This document shows, piece after piece, positions 45,724 through 54,285 of a stretch of 64,000 bases of DNA (its first letter is position 1; each line of letters starts with the position of its first letter). Under the pieces are notes generated by a model that saw only the letters and a list, made by a program, of their open reading frames with translations, was not told the DNA's origin and searched no databases. The DNA lies in assembly GCA_963806495.1 (NCBI GenBank), contig CAWDYA010000008.1, positions 496,001 to 560,000 of the forward strand. Reading direction: 5' to 3'. Position numbers and translations under genes: made by a program. Origin of the DNA: CAWDYA01 sp963806495 (GTDB lineage Bacteria; Acidobacteriota; Polarisedimenticolia; JACPZX01; DASXTC01).

Positions 45724-47066
45724 GTCCCGCTGACGCTGATGTCGGTGAGGAGGGTCGATGACCCGGCGCCACCCCCGGGCATGAACCTCAGATCGTCCGC
45801 CACGCCGTTGATGGAGCGCAGGAGGTCGAGGATGTTGCCGGCGATCCCGATCCGCTCGAGCGGCTCGCCCTGCCGGCCCTCGTGAAGCGCCACCCCGCCC
45901 GCGCCCAGCGAGAAGTCGCCGGAGATCGGGTCGATGGTGTGCAGACCCATCACCTCGGTGATATAGATGCCGTCGCCCGCCTCCTTGAGCAGTGCCTCCC
46001 GCGTGACCCCGGTCGGCTCGAGGTACAGCGTCGAGGGGGCGATCTGCGGCGGCGACTTGAAGGAGGATCGGAAGGCGTTGCCGGTCGGAGCCGCGCCGAT
46101 CCGCACCGAGGTGTAGCTCGAGTGAAGGAACCCCTTCAGCACACCTCCTTCGATCAGCATCGTGCAGCGGGTGGCCACGCCCTCCGCGTCCCAGGGGGTG
46201 GAGTGATCTCCGCCGGAGATCCGGCCGTCGTCGAGCAGGGTGACCCGGGGCCCCGCGACCTCGCGGTCCACGCTCGAGGCGAGCAGGGACTTCCCCTTGA
46301 GGACGTTGTCGGCGTGCAGCGCCGGGGATATCGACTCCAGCAGGCTCGCCGCCACCACCGGATCCAGCACGAGGTTGGCGCGCCGCGTCGCGGTGCGTTG
46401 TCCGCCCAGCTTCTGCAGGGCGCGCCGGGCCGCTTCCCGTCCCACCGCCGCGGCGTCGAGCGCGGAGAACCTCACCGCGAAATCCGCGAACCAGCCGCTC
46501 TGGGAGCCTTCACCTTCTCCGGCGTTCAGCTCGATCGAGGCGTAGATACGGGTGAACGGCCAGAATCGCTTGAGGCCTCCGGTGTTGGCCACACCGGTCC
46601 GGCCGATGACGTCGGTGTACCGGCTCTGCCGCACCCGGCCGATGCGCGGATCGGTCTCGCGGGCGGCTTCCTCCATGCGGCGCGCCGCGAGGATCTTCTC
46701 GTGCGGCTCCACGCGAGTGAGGGAGGGGTCGTGGATCTCGGGGTCCGGGCTGTGCGACGCGTCGGCTTCGGGCAGGCGGTTCGCCTCGTGCGGGTCGGCG
46801 TGCGAGAGCATCTCCTTCGCGCGCGCGACAGTGACTCTGAGCCCCTCCGGCGAGAGGTCGGTCGTGTAGCCGAACGCGACACGCCCGCCTGCGAAGAGTC
46901 GCAGACCGGCGCCCCGCACCTCCTGCGTCTCGAGGCTTTCCACCGCGCCACCGGAGACCGCGACGCTGAACACGCCCTGCTCCTCGAGGTAGATCTCCCC
47001 GCCCGGCGCGCCGGACTCGCGCAGAACCTGCAGCCCGAGATCGAGCAGGTCCTCGAACTCACGCAT
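45720..47066 (-). CDS. tldE: TldE/PmbA-type metalloprotease subunit
   Basis: The 448-residue protein is the non-catalytic partner of TldD. Signature parts are SLETQEVRGAGLRLFAGGRVAFGYTTDLS near the start, LVLDPVVAASLL, LLASSVDREVAGPRVTLLDDG, FLHSSYTSVRIG, ITEVMGLHTIDPISGDFSLGAGG and GNILDLLRSI. TldE lacks the HExxxH motif, as here. TldDE cleaves modified peptides such as microcins and helps CcdA antitoxin turnover in known cases. It is 15 bp downstream of tldD. Confidence 0.92.
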   Translation of the reverse strand: MREFEDLLDLGLQVLRESGAPGGEIYLEEQGVFSVAVSGGAVESLETQEVRGAGLRLFAGGRVAFGYTTDLSPEGLRVTVARAKEMLSHADPHEANRLPEADASHSPDPEIHDPSLTRVEPHEKILAARRMEEAARETDPRIGRVRQSRYTDVIGRTGVANTGGLKRFWPFTRIYASIELNAGEGEGSQSGWFADFAVRFSALDAAAVGREAARRALQKLGGQRTATRRANLVLDPVVAASLLESISPALHADNVLKGKSLLASSVDREVAGPRVTLLDDGRISGGDHSTPWDAEGVATRCTMLIEGGVLKGFLHSSYTSVRIGAAPTGNAFRSSFKSPPQIAPSTLYLEPTGVTREALLKEAGDGIYITEVMGLHTIDPISGDFSLGAGGVALHEGRQGEPLERIGIAGNILDLLRSINGVADDLRFMPGGGAGSSTLLTDISVSGT

Positions 47067-47081
47067 CGGCAGCCCCGCGTG

Positions 47082-48518
47082 TCATACGGCCACGCCTCCC
47101 ACGGTCAGGCTCGGGATTCTCAATGTGGGCTGCGCGTCGGCGACCGGCACCCCCTGCCCCTCCTTGCCGCAGGTCCCGACCCCGAATCCGAGATCGCTGC
47201 CGACCCTGTCGATGGTCCTGAGCACCTCGGGGCCGTTGCCGATCAGCGTGGCGTCCCGGATCGGGTCGGTCACCCGCCCGTCGCGGATCATGTACGCCTC
47301 CGAGCAGTTGAACACGAAATTGCCCGTCGCGACATCGACCTCTCCGCCGCCCATCCGGCAGACCAGAATCCCGCGCGAGACGCCCTTGATGATCTCCGCG
47401 GGGGGCGTGTCGCCGGGCAGGATCATGGTGTTGCGCATCCGCGGAAGCGGCAGATGCCGGTACGATTCCCTGCGGCCATGCCCCGTCCGGCGCACCCCCA
47501 TGTCGCGCGCCGTCTTCCGGCTGTGAAGAAATCCCTTGAGCACGCCCTGCTCGATCAGAACCGCGCGGGTGGTCGCGGCCCCCTCGTCGTCCATGGCGGA
47601 CGAGCCGCGCAAGTGCATCAGGGTGCCGTCGTCCACGACACTGATGAGCCCGGACGCCACCTGCTTGCCCTCCCGGCCGGCGTACACCGACAGCGACTTG
47701 AGGATGAAGTCGGCCTCGAGACCGTGCCCGCAGGCCTCGTGCACCATGGTGCCGCCCGCCTTCGACGAGAGCACCACGGTGAAGGTGCCGGCCGGCGCAG
47801 GCCTCGCAACGAGTTGGTGGATCGCCAGACGCGCCGCCTCCCGTCCGATTTCCTCAGGCAGATGGATCTCGAAGAACTCGAACCCCCGCGTCTCGCTGCG
47901 GGACTCCGACCCGGTGCGAATCTCCTCCGCCTGCCGCGCCACTGCGGTGACGAAAACCGTGACGTACGTACGCAGCTCGCTCGACCAGGCGCCATCCGAG
48001 TCGGCCACGAGCACCTCCTGCACCACGTCCCGGTAGAACGCGGTCATCTGGGTGATACGCGGATCGTAGGCGCGGCCGGCGGCGTCGGCGCGTCTGAGGA
48101 TATCGACCTTGCGATCGAGCGGGATGGTGTCCGGGGGCACGGCGATGGGAGACACCATCCGCATGGGGCGCTCCAGAAACGTCACCCGGAACGGCGGCGC
48201 TTCGCCCTGCGGAGGCGTGGCCTCCCGGGGGACGCCGGTCTGCACGGGGTGCGCGGAGCTTCGCGCGCGCGCGAGACGGTCGGCCATGGCCAGCAGCGAG
48301 TCGCCGTCGAGACGGTTCCCGTTGGCGTAGAGCGTCCGCCGCCCGTCGAACAGGCTCAGCCCGACGCCACGGTCGACGCCGGCCGCGGCCTCCTCGAGCC
48401 GCCGCCCGTCGAGACGCAGAGTCGTGGATGAAGTGGTCTCGGCGTACAACTCGGCGCCTTCGCCTCCGAGGGCGAGCGCCGTTTCGAGGACCCGGGCCGC
48501 CAAATCGCGGTCGATCAC
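47082..48518 (-). CDS. tldD: TldD zinc metalloprotease
   Basis: TldD is the zinc-bearing subunit of the TldD/TldE protease. The 478-residue product has the metal motif HEACGHGLEAD near 260-270 in GGTMVHEACGHGLEADFI. GDTPPAEIIKGVSRGILV, GGGEVDVATGNFVFNCSEAYMI and GTCGKEGQGVPVADAQPTLRI near the C-terminus complete the family pattern. It overlaps coaE by 4 bp. No modified-peptide precursor gene is visible nearby. Confidence 0.94.
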   Translation of the reverse strand: MIDRDLAARVLETALALGGEGAELYAETTSSTTLRLDGRRLEEAAAGVDRGVGLSLFDGRRTLYANGNRLDGDSLLAMADRLARARSSAHPVQTGVPREATPPQGEAPPFRVTFLERPMRMVSPIAVPPDTIPLDRKVDILRRADAAGRAYDPRITQMTAFYRDVVQEVLVADSDGAWSSELRTYVTVFVTAVARQAEEIRTGSESRSETRGFEFFEIHLPEEIGREAARLAIHQLVARPAPAGTFTVVLSSKAGGTMVHEACGHGLEADFILKSLSVYAGREGKQVASGLISVVDDGTLMHLRGSSAMDDEGAATTRAVLIEQGVLKGFLHSRKTARDMGVRRTGHGRRESYRHLPLPRMRNTMILPGDTPPAEIIKGVSRGILVCRMGGGEVDVATGNFVFNCSEAYMIRDGRVTDPIRDATLIGNGPEVLRTIDRVGSDLGFGVGTCGKEGQGVPVADAQPTLRIPSLTVGGVAV

Positions 48519-49171
48519 CCCGCCCTCCTCTCGGGCAGGTCGGGGAGACGATCCAGATCGTCGAGAAGCAGCCCGTACACCACGTGGGCGCGGGCCTCGG
48601 TGTCGGCCAGGGTTCCGGAGGTGTCGATCGTGTAGTCGGCGAGGGCGCGTTTCTCGTCGAGTGGCGCCTGCGCCGCGATCCGCGCCTTCGCCCGCGTCTC
48701 GGAGAGCCCGTCACGCGCCATGAGGCGGCGGAGCTGCAGCTCCGGATGGCAGAACACCACCACCAGTCGATCGTATCGACGGTATCCGCCTGTCTCCACC
48801 AGGAGCGCGGCGTCGGAGATGGCGATCCCGCGCCCTTTTGCCGCCGCGAAGTCGGCCACGATCCGCTCCGACTCGGCGATGATCATCGGGTGCAGGAGTC
48901 TTTCGAGACGGGCCCGCGCCTGCCTGTCGGAGAAGACCAGGTCGCCCATCGCGCGGCGGTCAATCCCGCCGTGCGCGTCGCGGAATCGGTCGCCGAACGC
49001 GGCGACCACCTTCTCGACGGCGGCGCCACCCGGGTCCATCAGACGGTGCCCGACCACGTCCATGTCCACCACGCAGGCACCGAGACGGGACAGGATGCTG
49101 CAGACGGTGGTCCGGCCGCACGCGATCCCGCCGGTCAACCCCACGTTGAGGAGTGTCGGCGCGGCGGGCAT
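48515..49171 (-). CDS. coaE: Dephospho-CoA kinase with Arg in the P-loop
   Basis: CoaE phosphorylates the ribose 3'-OH of dephospho-CoA, the last step of CoA synthesis. The 218-residue protein shows the family pattern GLTGGI...TTVCSILSRLGACVVDMDVVGHRLMDPGGAAVEKVVAAFG, HPMIIAES and the C-terminal YTIDTSGTLADTEA. The Walker A reads GGIACGRT: the usual Lys is Arg (codon CGG on the minus strand) and the preceding Ser is Cys. The enzyme may still work if Arg binds phosphate, or a second coaE may exist elsewhere. ATG 49171 is 1 nt after the folD stop. Confidence 0.88.
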   Translation of the reverse strand: MPAAPTLLNVGLTGGIACGRTTVCSILSRLGACVVDMDVVGHRLMDPGGAAVEKVVAAFGDRFRDAHGGIDRRAMGDLVFSDRQARARLERLLHPMIIAESERIVADFAAAKGRGIAISDAALLVETGGYRRYDRLVVVFCHPELQLRRLMARDGLSETRAKARIAAQAPLDEKRALADYTIDTSGTLADTEARAHVVYGLLLDDLDRLPDLPERRAG

Positions 49172-49172
49172 G

Positions 49173-50120
49173 TCAGCTCTCTCCCCGCCCGGCCCCTGTG
49201 CGTCCCGCGCGGCGCGCCCTTGCCGCGGCGAGGGTGTTCTTGAGCAGCAGCGCGACGGTGAGCAGACCGACGCCGCCCGGCACCGGCGTCCAGGCGCCGG
49301 CTTTCTCGGCGGCGTGCAGCGGGTGAACATCCCCCACGAGCGTGTACCCCTTGCGGGACACCTGGTCGAGACGCTTCGGGTCGTCGCCGAAGAACCGCCG
49401 GGTCTCCTCCTCGCCCGTGGAGTGGTTGATGCCGACGTCGATCACCGTGGCGCCGGGCTTGATGAAGTCGCGCGTCACGAAGCCGGCCCTGCCGATCGCG
49501 GCCACGAGGATGTCGGCGCGCGACGCCACGGCCGCCAGGTTGCGCGTGCGGGAGTGGCAGACCGTGACCGTGGCGTGACGACGCAGCAGCAGGGCGGCCA
49601 TCGGCTTGCCCACGATCTCGCTACGCCCCACGACGACCGCCTCGGCGCCCTCGATCGGGATCTTCTCCCTGTCGAGGATCTCGATCACCCCGAGAGGGGT
49701 GCAGGGGACGAACGCATCCTCACCCGACCAGAGGCGGCCCACGTTGACCGGATGGAAGCCGTCGACGTCCTTGCCCGGATCCATCGCCTCGATGACGACC
49801 CGGCGATCGATATGAGGCGGCAGCGGCATCTGCACCAGGATGCCGTCCACCTCGGACGCATCACCGAGACGCTTCACCAGCTTCAGCAGCTCGTCCTGGC
49901 TGATCGCCGCGTCGAGACGGTGCTCCTGCGCCACGATCCCGGTCTCGGCGCAGGCCTTGACCTTGTTGCGGACGTACACCGCGGAGGCCGGGTCGTTCCC
50001 GACAAGCACCGCCGCCAGGCACGGCGGCGCCGCGCCGGCGGCGGTCAGATCGGCGACGCCGGCCGCCACCTCCGCCCTTATGGCATCCGCATAGACCCTG
50101 CCGTTGAGAAGTCGACCCAT
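49173..50120 (-). CDS. folD: Methylenetetrahydrofolate dehydrogenase / cyclohydrolase
   Basis: FolD interconverts methylene-, methenyl- and formyl-tetrahydrofolate with NADP. The 315-residue protein has VGNDPASAVYVRNKVKACAETGI with the catalytic Tyr and Lys, then VDGILVQMPLPPHI, PGKDVDGFHPVNVGRL, the Rossmann-type VVVGRSEIVGKPMAALL and PVPGGVGLLTVALLLKNTL. Length is slightly above the norm because of a basic C-terminal tail. It lies 3 bp after the secreted-protein gene and provides folate forms used by PanB and others. Confidence 0.96.
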   Translation of the reverse strand: MGRLLNGRVYADAIRAEVAAGVADLTAAGAAPPCLAAVLVGNDPASAVYVRNKVKACAETGIVAQEHRLDAAISQDELLKLVKRLGDASEVDGILVQMPLPPHIDRRVVIEAMDPGKDVDGFHPVNVGRLWSGEDAFVPCTPLGVIEILDREKIPIEGAEAVVVGRSEIVGKPMAALLLRRHATVTVCHSRTRNLAAVASRADILVAAIGRAGFVTRDFIKPGATVIDVGINHSTGEEETRRFFGDDPKRLDQVSRKGYTLVGDVHPLHAAEKAGAWTPVPGGVGLLTVALLLKNTLAAARARRAGRTGAGRGES

Positions 50121-50123
50121 GGC

Positions 50124-50756
50124 TCACTCGTAGAATTTTCGGAACGGAAAGACGAAGTCGAGGCCGCTCGCTCCGACGCTCACCTCGATGAGCTGCACCT
50201 CCAGCGTCTTGTACTTGTCCTCGCGCGGCGCCTCGAAGGCGAGGAGCTTGCGCACGCTGCCGCCCGGCTCGATCGTGACGCCCCGATCGAACAGCATCGC
50301 CGCCATCTCGTCGAAGGAGGGCGCGGCCGGGCCATGCCTGCGCGCCACTTCGTACAACGCGCTGTAATCGAGGGCGAACTTCACATCGCCCTTCTCGCTC
50401 GCGAGGCGCGCCTGTCCGGGGTTGAAATGCACCTGAGCGCCGGAGTTGTTGACGGCCTCGAGCAGGAAGACCAGGTACCCGGGGTGCTTCTCGTCGACAC
50501 GGGCGGGCAGCAGATCGAGATCCCGCGACAGCACCGACCGGATCGCCGCCATGCGCGCCTCGGGCTCCAGGAAGCGGATCGTGAAAGACATCCCGCCGAT
50601 GTTGGCGGAAAGCTCGTCCACGGGCTGCCACTTCCCGTCGGCGTCCTTCTCGGCGCCGGAGATCCGGTACGGCTTCTTCGCCGCCCGGGCCGGGATGGCC
50701 GCCACGGGGAGCAGAGCCAGGAGCAGACAGATCGTGCGCAGACGCGAATGCTTCAT
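50124..50756 (-). CDS. Secreted protein of unknown function
   Basis: The 210-residue protein has a signal peptide (hydrophobic about 7-22, cleavage near ARA/AKK). The mature part is mixed alpha/beta with GGMSFTIRFLEPEARMAAI, PGYLVFLLEAVNNSGAQVHFNPGQA and a C-terminal LEVQLIEVSVGASGLDFVFPFRKFYE. The middle looks like an Ig-like or DUF4352-like beta sandwich. No family is recognised with confidence. It begins a minus-strand run into folD, coaE, tldD and tldE, with 3 bp to folD. Confidence 0.65.
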   Translation of the reverse strand: MKHSRLRTICLLLALLPVAAIPARAAKKPYRISGAEKDADGKWQPVDELSANIGGMSFTIRFLEPEARMAAIRSVLSRDLDLLPARVDEKHPGYLVFLLEAVNNSGAQVHFNPGQARLASEKGDVKFALDYSALYEVARRHGPAAPSFDEMAAMLFDRGVTIEPGGSVRKLLAFEAPREDKYKTLEVQLIEVSVGASGLDFVFPFRKFYE

Positions 50757-50868
50757 GACGAAACCAGTTTATGCCACCATCCTGGAAGCGTCTACGGGAT
50801 TCTCCCCCGCAAACGGGCTATCCTCCCGCGTGCTGATGGATGGCTTCTCCGCTGCCATGAGGGAAGTG

Positions 50869-51702
50869 ATGATCAACGACGACAGGAGCGAGCACCGGGG
50901 GCGGATCGTGCGGGCGCGAGTGCTGACGACCGCCCCTCCGGATCGCGTCTGGGAGGTGTGGGCCGATCCGCAGCATCTGTGCGGCTGGTTCACGGACACC
51001 GCCTCGGGCCGCGCGCGTCCGGGCGCCACCGTGACCTGGGGGTTCGATCGGTTCCGGTGCCGATTCCCCTATGAAGTGCTGGTGGCGGACCCCGGCGCCC
51101 GTCTGGTGCTCGAAGGGGCGCCTGTGGGGCGCCCGCCGTACCTGCTGGAGGTCCGGATCACCGCTCAGGAGGGTGGCACCGCAGTCGAGCTCATCAACTC
51201 GGGCTTCTCGGTCGGCCCCGAGGATGACGAGGAGTTCGAGGGCGTGCTCTCGGGCTGGCGCATGGCGCTGGCGATCATGAAGCTGTACGTGGAGAACCAC
51301 TACGGACGGCAGCGGCGGACGTTCTTCGCCATGCAGCCGGCTCCCTTCGAGTACGAGCGTATCCGTCATTACTTCCACGCGCCGGACGGACTCGCGCGGT
51401 GGCTCGCCTCCTCGGGCGCTATCGGGCAGGAGGGAGACCGGTACTCGCTGGTTCTGCGGGATGGAACCCGGATGAGCGGGCTCGTCCTGGCCGTCACGAC
51501 GCGAGAGGTCGCCGTGAGCTGGGAGGAAGCCGACGGCGTGGTGGAGCTGAAGGCCTTCCGCCTCGGGCCACGGCTGAGAGCGGTCAGCCTGCGCGGTTCC
51601 GTCTGGGGGATGGGCGAGGAGCGGGCGCGGGAAATCGAATCGATGGCGATCGCATCGATCGACCGGCTCGTCGACGTGCTGGATGGAGACGGGATCCGAT
51701 GA
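50869..51702 (+). CDS. SRPBCC (AHSA1/START-like) domain protein
   Basis: The 277-residue product has an AHSA1-like domain at about 12-150 (VLTTAPPDRVWEVWADPQHLCGWFTD, then TAVELINSGF and EGVLSGWRMALAIMKLYVE). A second, weaker SRPBCC-like half follows (RHYFHAPDGLARWLASSGAI, VELKAFRLGPRLRAVSLRG). Such domains bind hydrophobic ligands or Hsp90-type partners. ATG 50869 is preferred because GAGGGAAG lies just upstream; ATG 50836 and 50857 are also in frame. Ligand unknown. It is convergent with the pirin gene, with a 34 bp gap. Confidence 0.8.
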   Translation: MINDDRSEHRGRIVRARVLTTAPPDRVWEVWADPQHLCGWFTDTASGRARPGATVTWGFDRFRCRFPYEVLVADPGARLVLEGAPVGRPPYLLEVRITAQEGGTAVELINSGFSVGPEDDEEFEGVLSGWRMALAIMKLYVENHYGRQRRTFFAMQPAPFEYERIRHYFHAPDGLARWLASSGAIGQEGDRYSLVLRDGTRMSGLVLAVTTREVAVSWEEADGVVELKAFRLGPRLRAVSLRGSVWGMGEERAREIESMAIASIDRLVDVLDGDGIR

Positions 51703-51736
51703 CCCCGTGAACGGCCGCTCCCTCGGGCCGTCTCAT

Positions 51737-52435
51737 TCAGGGCAGATTGAACAGCAGCACCTCGGTCCCGGTGTCCGCACGCACGGTGGCCGCAGGCTCG
51801 TCCGTGAGGGCCGCTCCGTCCCCCTCTTCGAGGGAGCGGCCATCCAGCGTGGCCGAGCCGGTGACCACCTGCAGCCAGGCCTTGCGCCCCGGGCGCAGAG
51901 GATAGGTGGCCTCCGCGCCGGGTGCGAGCACCGCCGCGAGCATCGTGACGTCCTGATGCACGAGCACCGAGCCCTCGCGGCCGTCCTGCGACGCGACGAC
52001 GCGGAAGGCGCCGCTCTTCTCCTCGCGGCTGTAGGATCGCTGCTCGTAGCCGGGCTCGAGCCCCTCCTGCCCGGGCAGTATCCAGATCTGGAGGAAGCGC
52101 ACCGGCCGTTCGCTCGAGGGATTGAACTCGCTGTGCAGCACCCCCGTTCCCGCGGTCATCCGCTGCACGTCGCCGGGACGGATCACCGTGCCGTTGCCCA
52201 TGCTGTCCTTGTGCTCGAGCTCCCCCTCGACGACACAGGAGATGATCTCCATGTCGCGATGCGGATGCGTGCCGAAGCCCTTGCCCGGCCTGACCCGGTC
52301 GTCGTTGATCACACGCAGCACGCTGAAGCCCATGTGCCGCGGGTCGTAGTGCTCTCCAAACGAGAACGTGTGACGGCTGTCGAGCCATCCGAGATCCGTG
52401 TGCATCCGATCGGCGGCTTTCCTGATCGCGATCAT
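51737..52435 (-). CDS. Pirin family protein
   Basis: The 232-residue protein shows the bicupin pirin pattern. FSFGEHYDPRHMGFSVLRVINDDRV precedes the metal-binding FGTHPHRDMEIISCVVEGELEHKDSMGN. ITH-like VQRMTAGTGVLHSEFNPS and PVRFLQIWILPGQEGLEPGYEQ follow. Pirins bind iron or copper; some are quercetinases and others redox co-regulators. ATG 52435 follows GGAGGAG. It stands alone between convergent and tandem neighbours. Confidence 0.9.
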   Translation of the reverse strand: MIAIRKAADRMHTDLGWLDSRHTFSFGEHYDPRHMGFSVLRVINDDRVRPGKGFGTHPHRDMEIISCVVEGELEHKDSMGNGTVIRPGDVQRMTAGTGVLHSEFNPSSERPVRFLQIWILPGQEGLEPGYEQRSYSREEKSGAFRVVASQDGREGSVLVHQDVTMLAAVLAPGAEATYPLRPGRKAWLQVVTGSATLDGRSLEEGDGAALTDEPAATVRADTGTEVLLFNLP

Positions 52436-52665
52436 CGTCTCCTCCGTGCGGGAAGGTGGTGCGTCGCACCGAATACTAGACGCGCGGAGACGCTTTCTTC
52501 CATCGGCGAGCATTCGCCTCGATTTCGCCAACCTGAGGCATGGCTCTCGCTGCCCCGGACCTCGGCTGCTCCCCTTCCCTGTCCGGTGCCGCCGGTGCAT
52601 GGGGCGGGCGCGCGGGGCGGCGGGGCGGAAAGGAATCAGGCGTTCCGAACCGCAAGCGAATGACG

Positions 52666-54228
52666 TCAGGGAAGGTACCCGGACGCGAGGCGTCCGTACT
52701 CCTCGACCTGCCCGCGACACCAGCTCTCGTCGCGGGACAGCTCCCCGGCCATCAGCCGCGCCACCTGAGCCGCGCACTCGATGCTGGCACGAGCGTCGAG
52801 CAGCAGCGCCCGGGTGCGCCGGGCGAGGACGTCCTCCACGGTGCGCGCCATCTCGTGGCGAACCGCATGGATCACCTGTGCGGCCTTGTAGGGCAGCCTC
52901 GGGTGCAGCAGCGCGTCCAATGACGGGTCGGCGGCGGCGAGCCTTCGCAGCTCGGCAGCCTCCGATCCGTAGACATCGTAGGGTGGCGGCTCGCCGTCCG
53001 CTTCCCTCCAGCCATGCAGCCTCAGCTCTCGCGTCAGGCAGGAGCGTTCGGGGAGTCCGGCGACAGCCGCAGCTTCGTCCACCGTGTCCTCCCCCATCTT
53101 GCGATAGGTGGTCCACTTGCCGCCGGTGATCGTCACCAGCCCCGACGTGGCGATCAGGAGCGCATGGTCACGCGACACCGCGGCGGTGCTCCGGCCCGCG
53201 TCACCGTTGGGGCGCACCAGCGGACGCAGGCCGGCGAAGAGGCTCAGCACGTCCTCGGGCCGCGGGTCCTGCGTCAGGTATCTCGAGGCGTGCGTGAGGA
53301 GGAACTCCACCTCGTCGCCCAGGGGGCGGGGCTCCAGCGACGTCGCGTTGACCGGCGTGTCGGTGGTCCCCACGATCACCCGCTCGTGCCACGGCACGGC
53401 GAACAGGACCCGGCCATCGTCCGTGTGCGGCACCATGATGGCGCTCGCGCCCGGCTGGAACGAGCGGTCCAGCACCAGATGCACTCCCTGGCTGGGCGCG
53501 ATCACGGGCCTGGCGCCCGGATCGTCCATGATGCGGATGGTGTCGGCGAACACTCCGGTGGCATTGACCACGACCCGCGCGCGGATCTCGTGCTCTCCTC
53601 CCCCCTCGAGATCGCGCGCCGCGACCCCCACGACCAGGGCGCGATGGCGCACGAGCCGCACCACCTGCATGTAGTTCACCGCGGTCGCGCCGAGCCCGTC
53701 GAGGGTACGTGCCAGGGTGATCGCCAGACGCGCGTCATCGAACTGGCCGTCGTTGTAGACGACGCCGCCGCGCAGCCCGTCGCGCTCCAGCGTGGGGATA
53801 CGCTCCAGGGTCTCGTCGCGCGACAGCATCCGCGACGGCCCGAGGCCGAGATCGCCCGCGAGCATGTCGTACAGCTTGAGCCCGATCCCGTAGAACGGCC
53901 CCTCCCACCAGTCGTAGTTCGGGACGACGAACGAGAGATTGTGAACGAGGTGCGGCGCGTTGCGCATGAGCAGGCCGCGTTCGCGCAGCGCCTCGAGTAC
54001 GAGGGCGATGTTGCCCTGACGCAGATACCGCACGCCGCCGTGGATCAGCTTGGTGCTGCGGCTCGAGGTCGCCTTGGCGAAATCGGCCTGCTCGAGCAGC
54101 AGGGTCGTGTAGCCGCGCGCGGCCGACTCCACCGCGGTGCCCAGCCCGGTCGCACCGCCGCCGATGACGAGCACGTCCCAGGTGACGGCCGGGTCGATCG
54201 CCCGGCTCAGCATCGTGTCCCTGTTCAT
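52666..54228 (-). CDS. glpD: Glycerol-3-phosphate dehydrogenase (FAD)
   Basis: GlpD oxidises glycerol-3-phosphate to dihydroxyacetone phosphate and passes electrons to quinones at the membrane. The 520-residue protein has the FAD loop VLVIGGGATGLGTAVESAARGY, then SSRSTKLIHGGVRYL, VVNATGVFAD, FAVPWHERVIVGTTDTPV, LFAGLRPLVRP and TITGGKWTTYRKMGEDTVDEA. The C-terminal helical cap is complete. It has its own small upstream gap (57 bp) containing a TATAGC -10-like sequence. No glpK or glpF is adjacent. Confidence 0.95.
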   Translation of the reverse strand: MNRDTMLSRAIDPAVTWDVLVIGGGATGLGTAVESAARGYTTLLLEQADFAKATSSRSTKLIHGGVRYLRQGNIALVLEALRERGLLMRNAPHLVHNLSFVVPNYDWWEGPFYGIGLKLYDMLAGDLGLGPSRMLSRDETLERIPTLERDGLRGGVVYNDGQFDDARLAITLARTLDGLGATAVNYMQVVRLVRHRALVVGVAARDLEGGGEHEIRARVVVNATGVFADTIRIMDDPGARPVIAPSQGVHLVLDRSFQPGASAIMVPHTDDGRVLFAVPWHERVIVGTTDTPVNATSLEPRPLGDEVEFLLTHASRYLTQDPRPEDVLSLFAGLRPLVRPNGDAGRSTAAVSRDHALLIATSGLVTITGGKWTTYRKMGEDTVDEAAAVAGLPERSCLTRELRLHGWREADGEPPPYDVYGSEAAELRRLAAADPSLDALLHPRLPYKAAQVIHAVRHEMARTVEDVLARRTRALLLDARASIECAAQVARLMAGELSRDESWCRGQVEEYGRLASGYLP

Positions 54229-54285
54229 GAGGGCGAAAGCTATACCGGCGCCAGGCCGCGCGCAAAGAACTCCGCAGCCGGGCCC

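Noticed and set aside
45720..48518. Modified-peptide (microcin-type) cluster around tldD/tldE
   Set aside because: No precursor peptide, cyclodehydratase, radical-SAM or exporter gene is nearby; tldDE is a housekeeping pair in many genomes.
50446..50868. Extended N-terminus of the SRPBCC gene through 50446
   Set aside because: The upstream frame lies opposite the secreted-protein gene and shows no domain; the ribosome site supports the later ATG.
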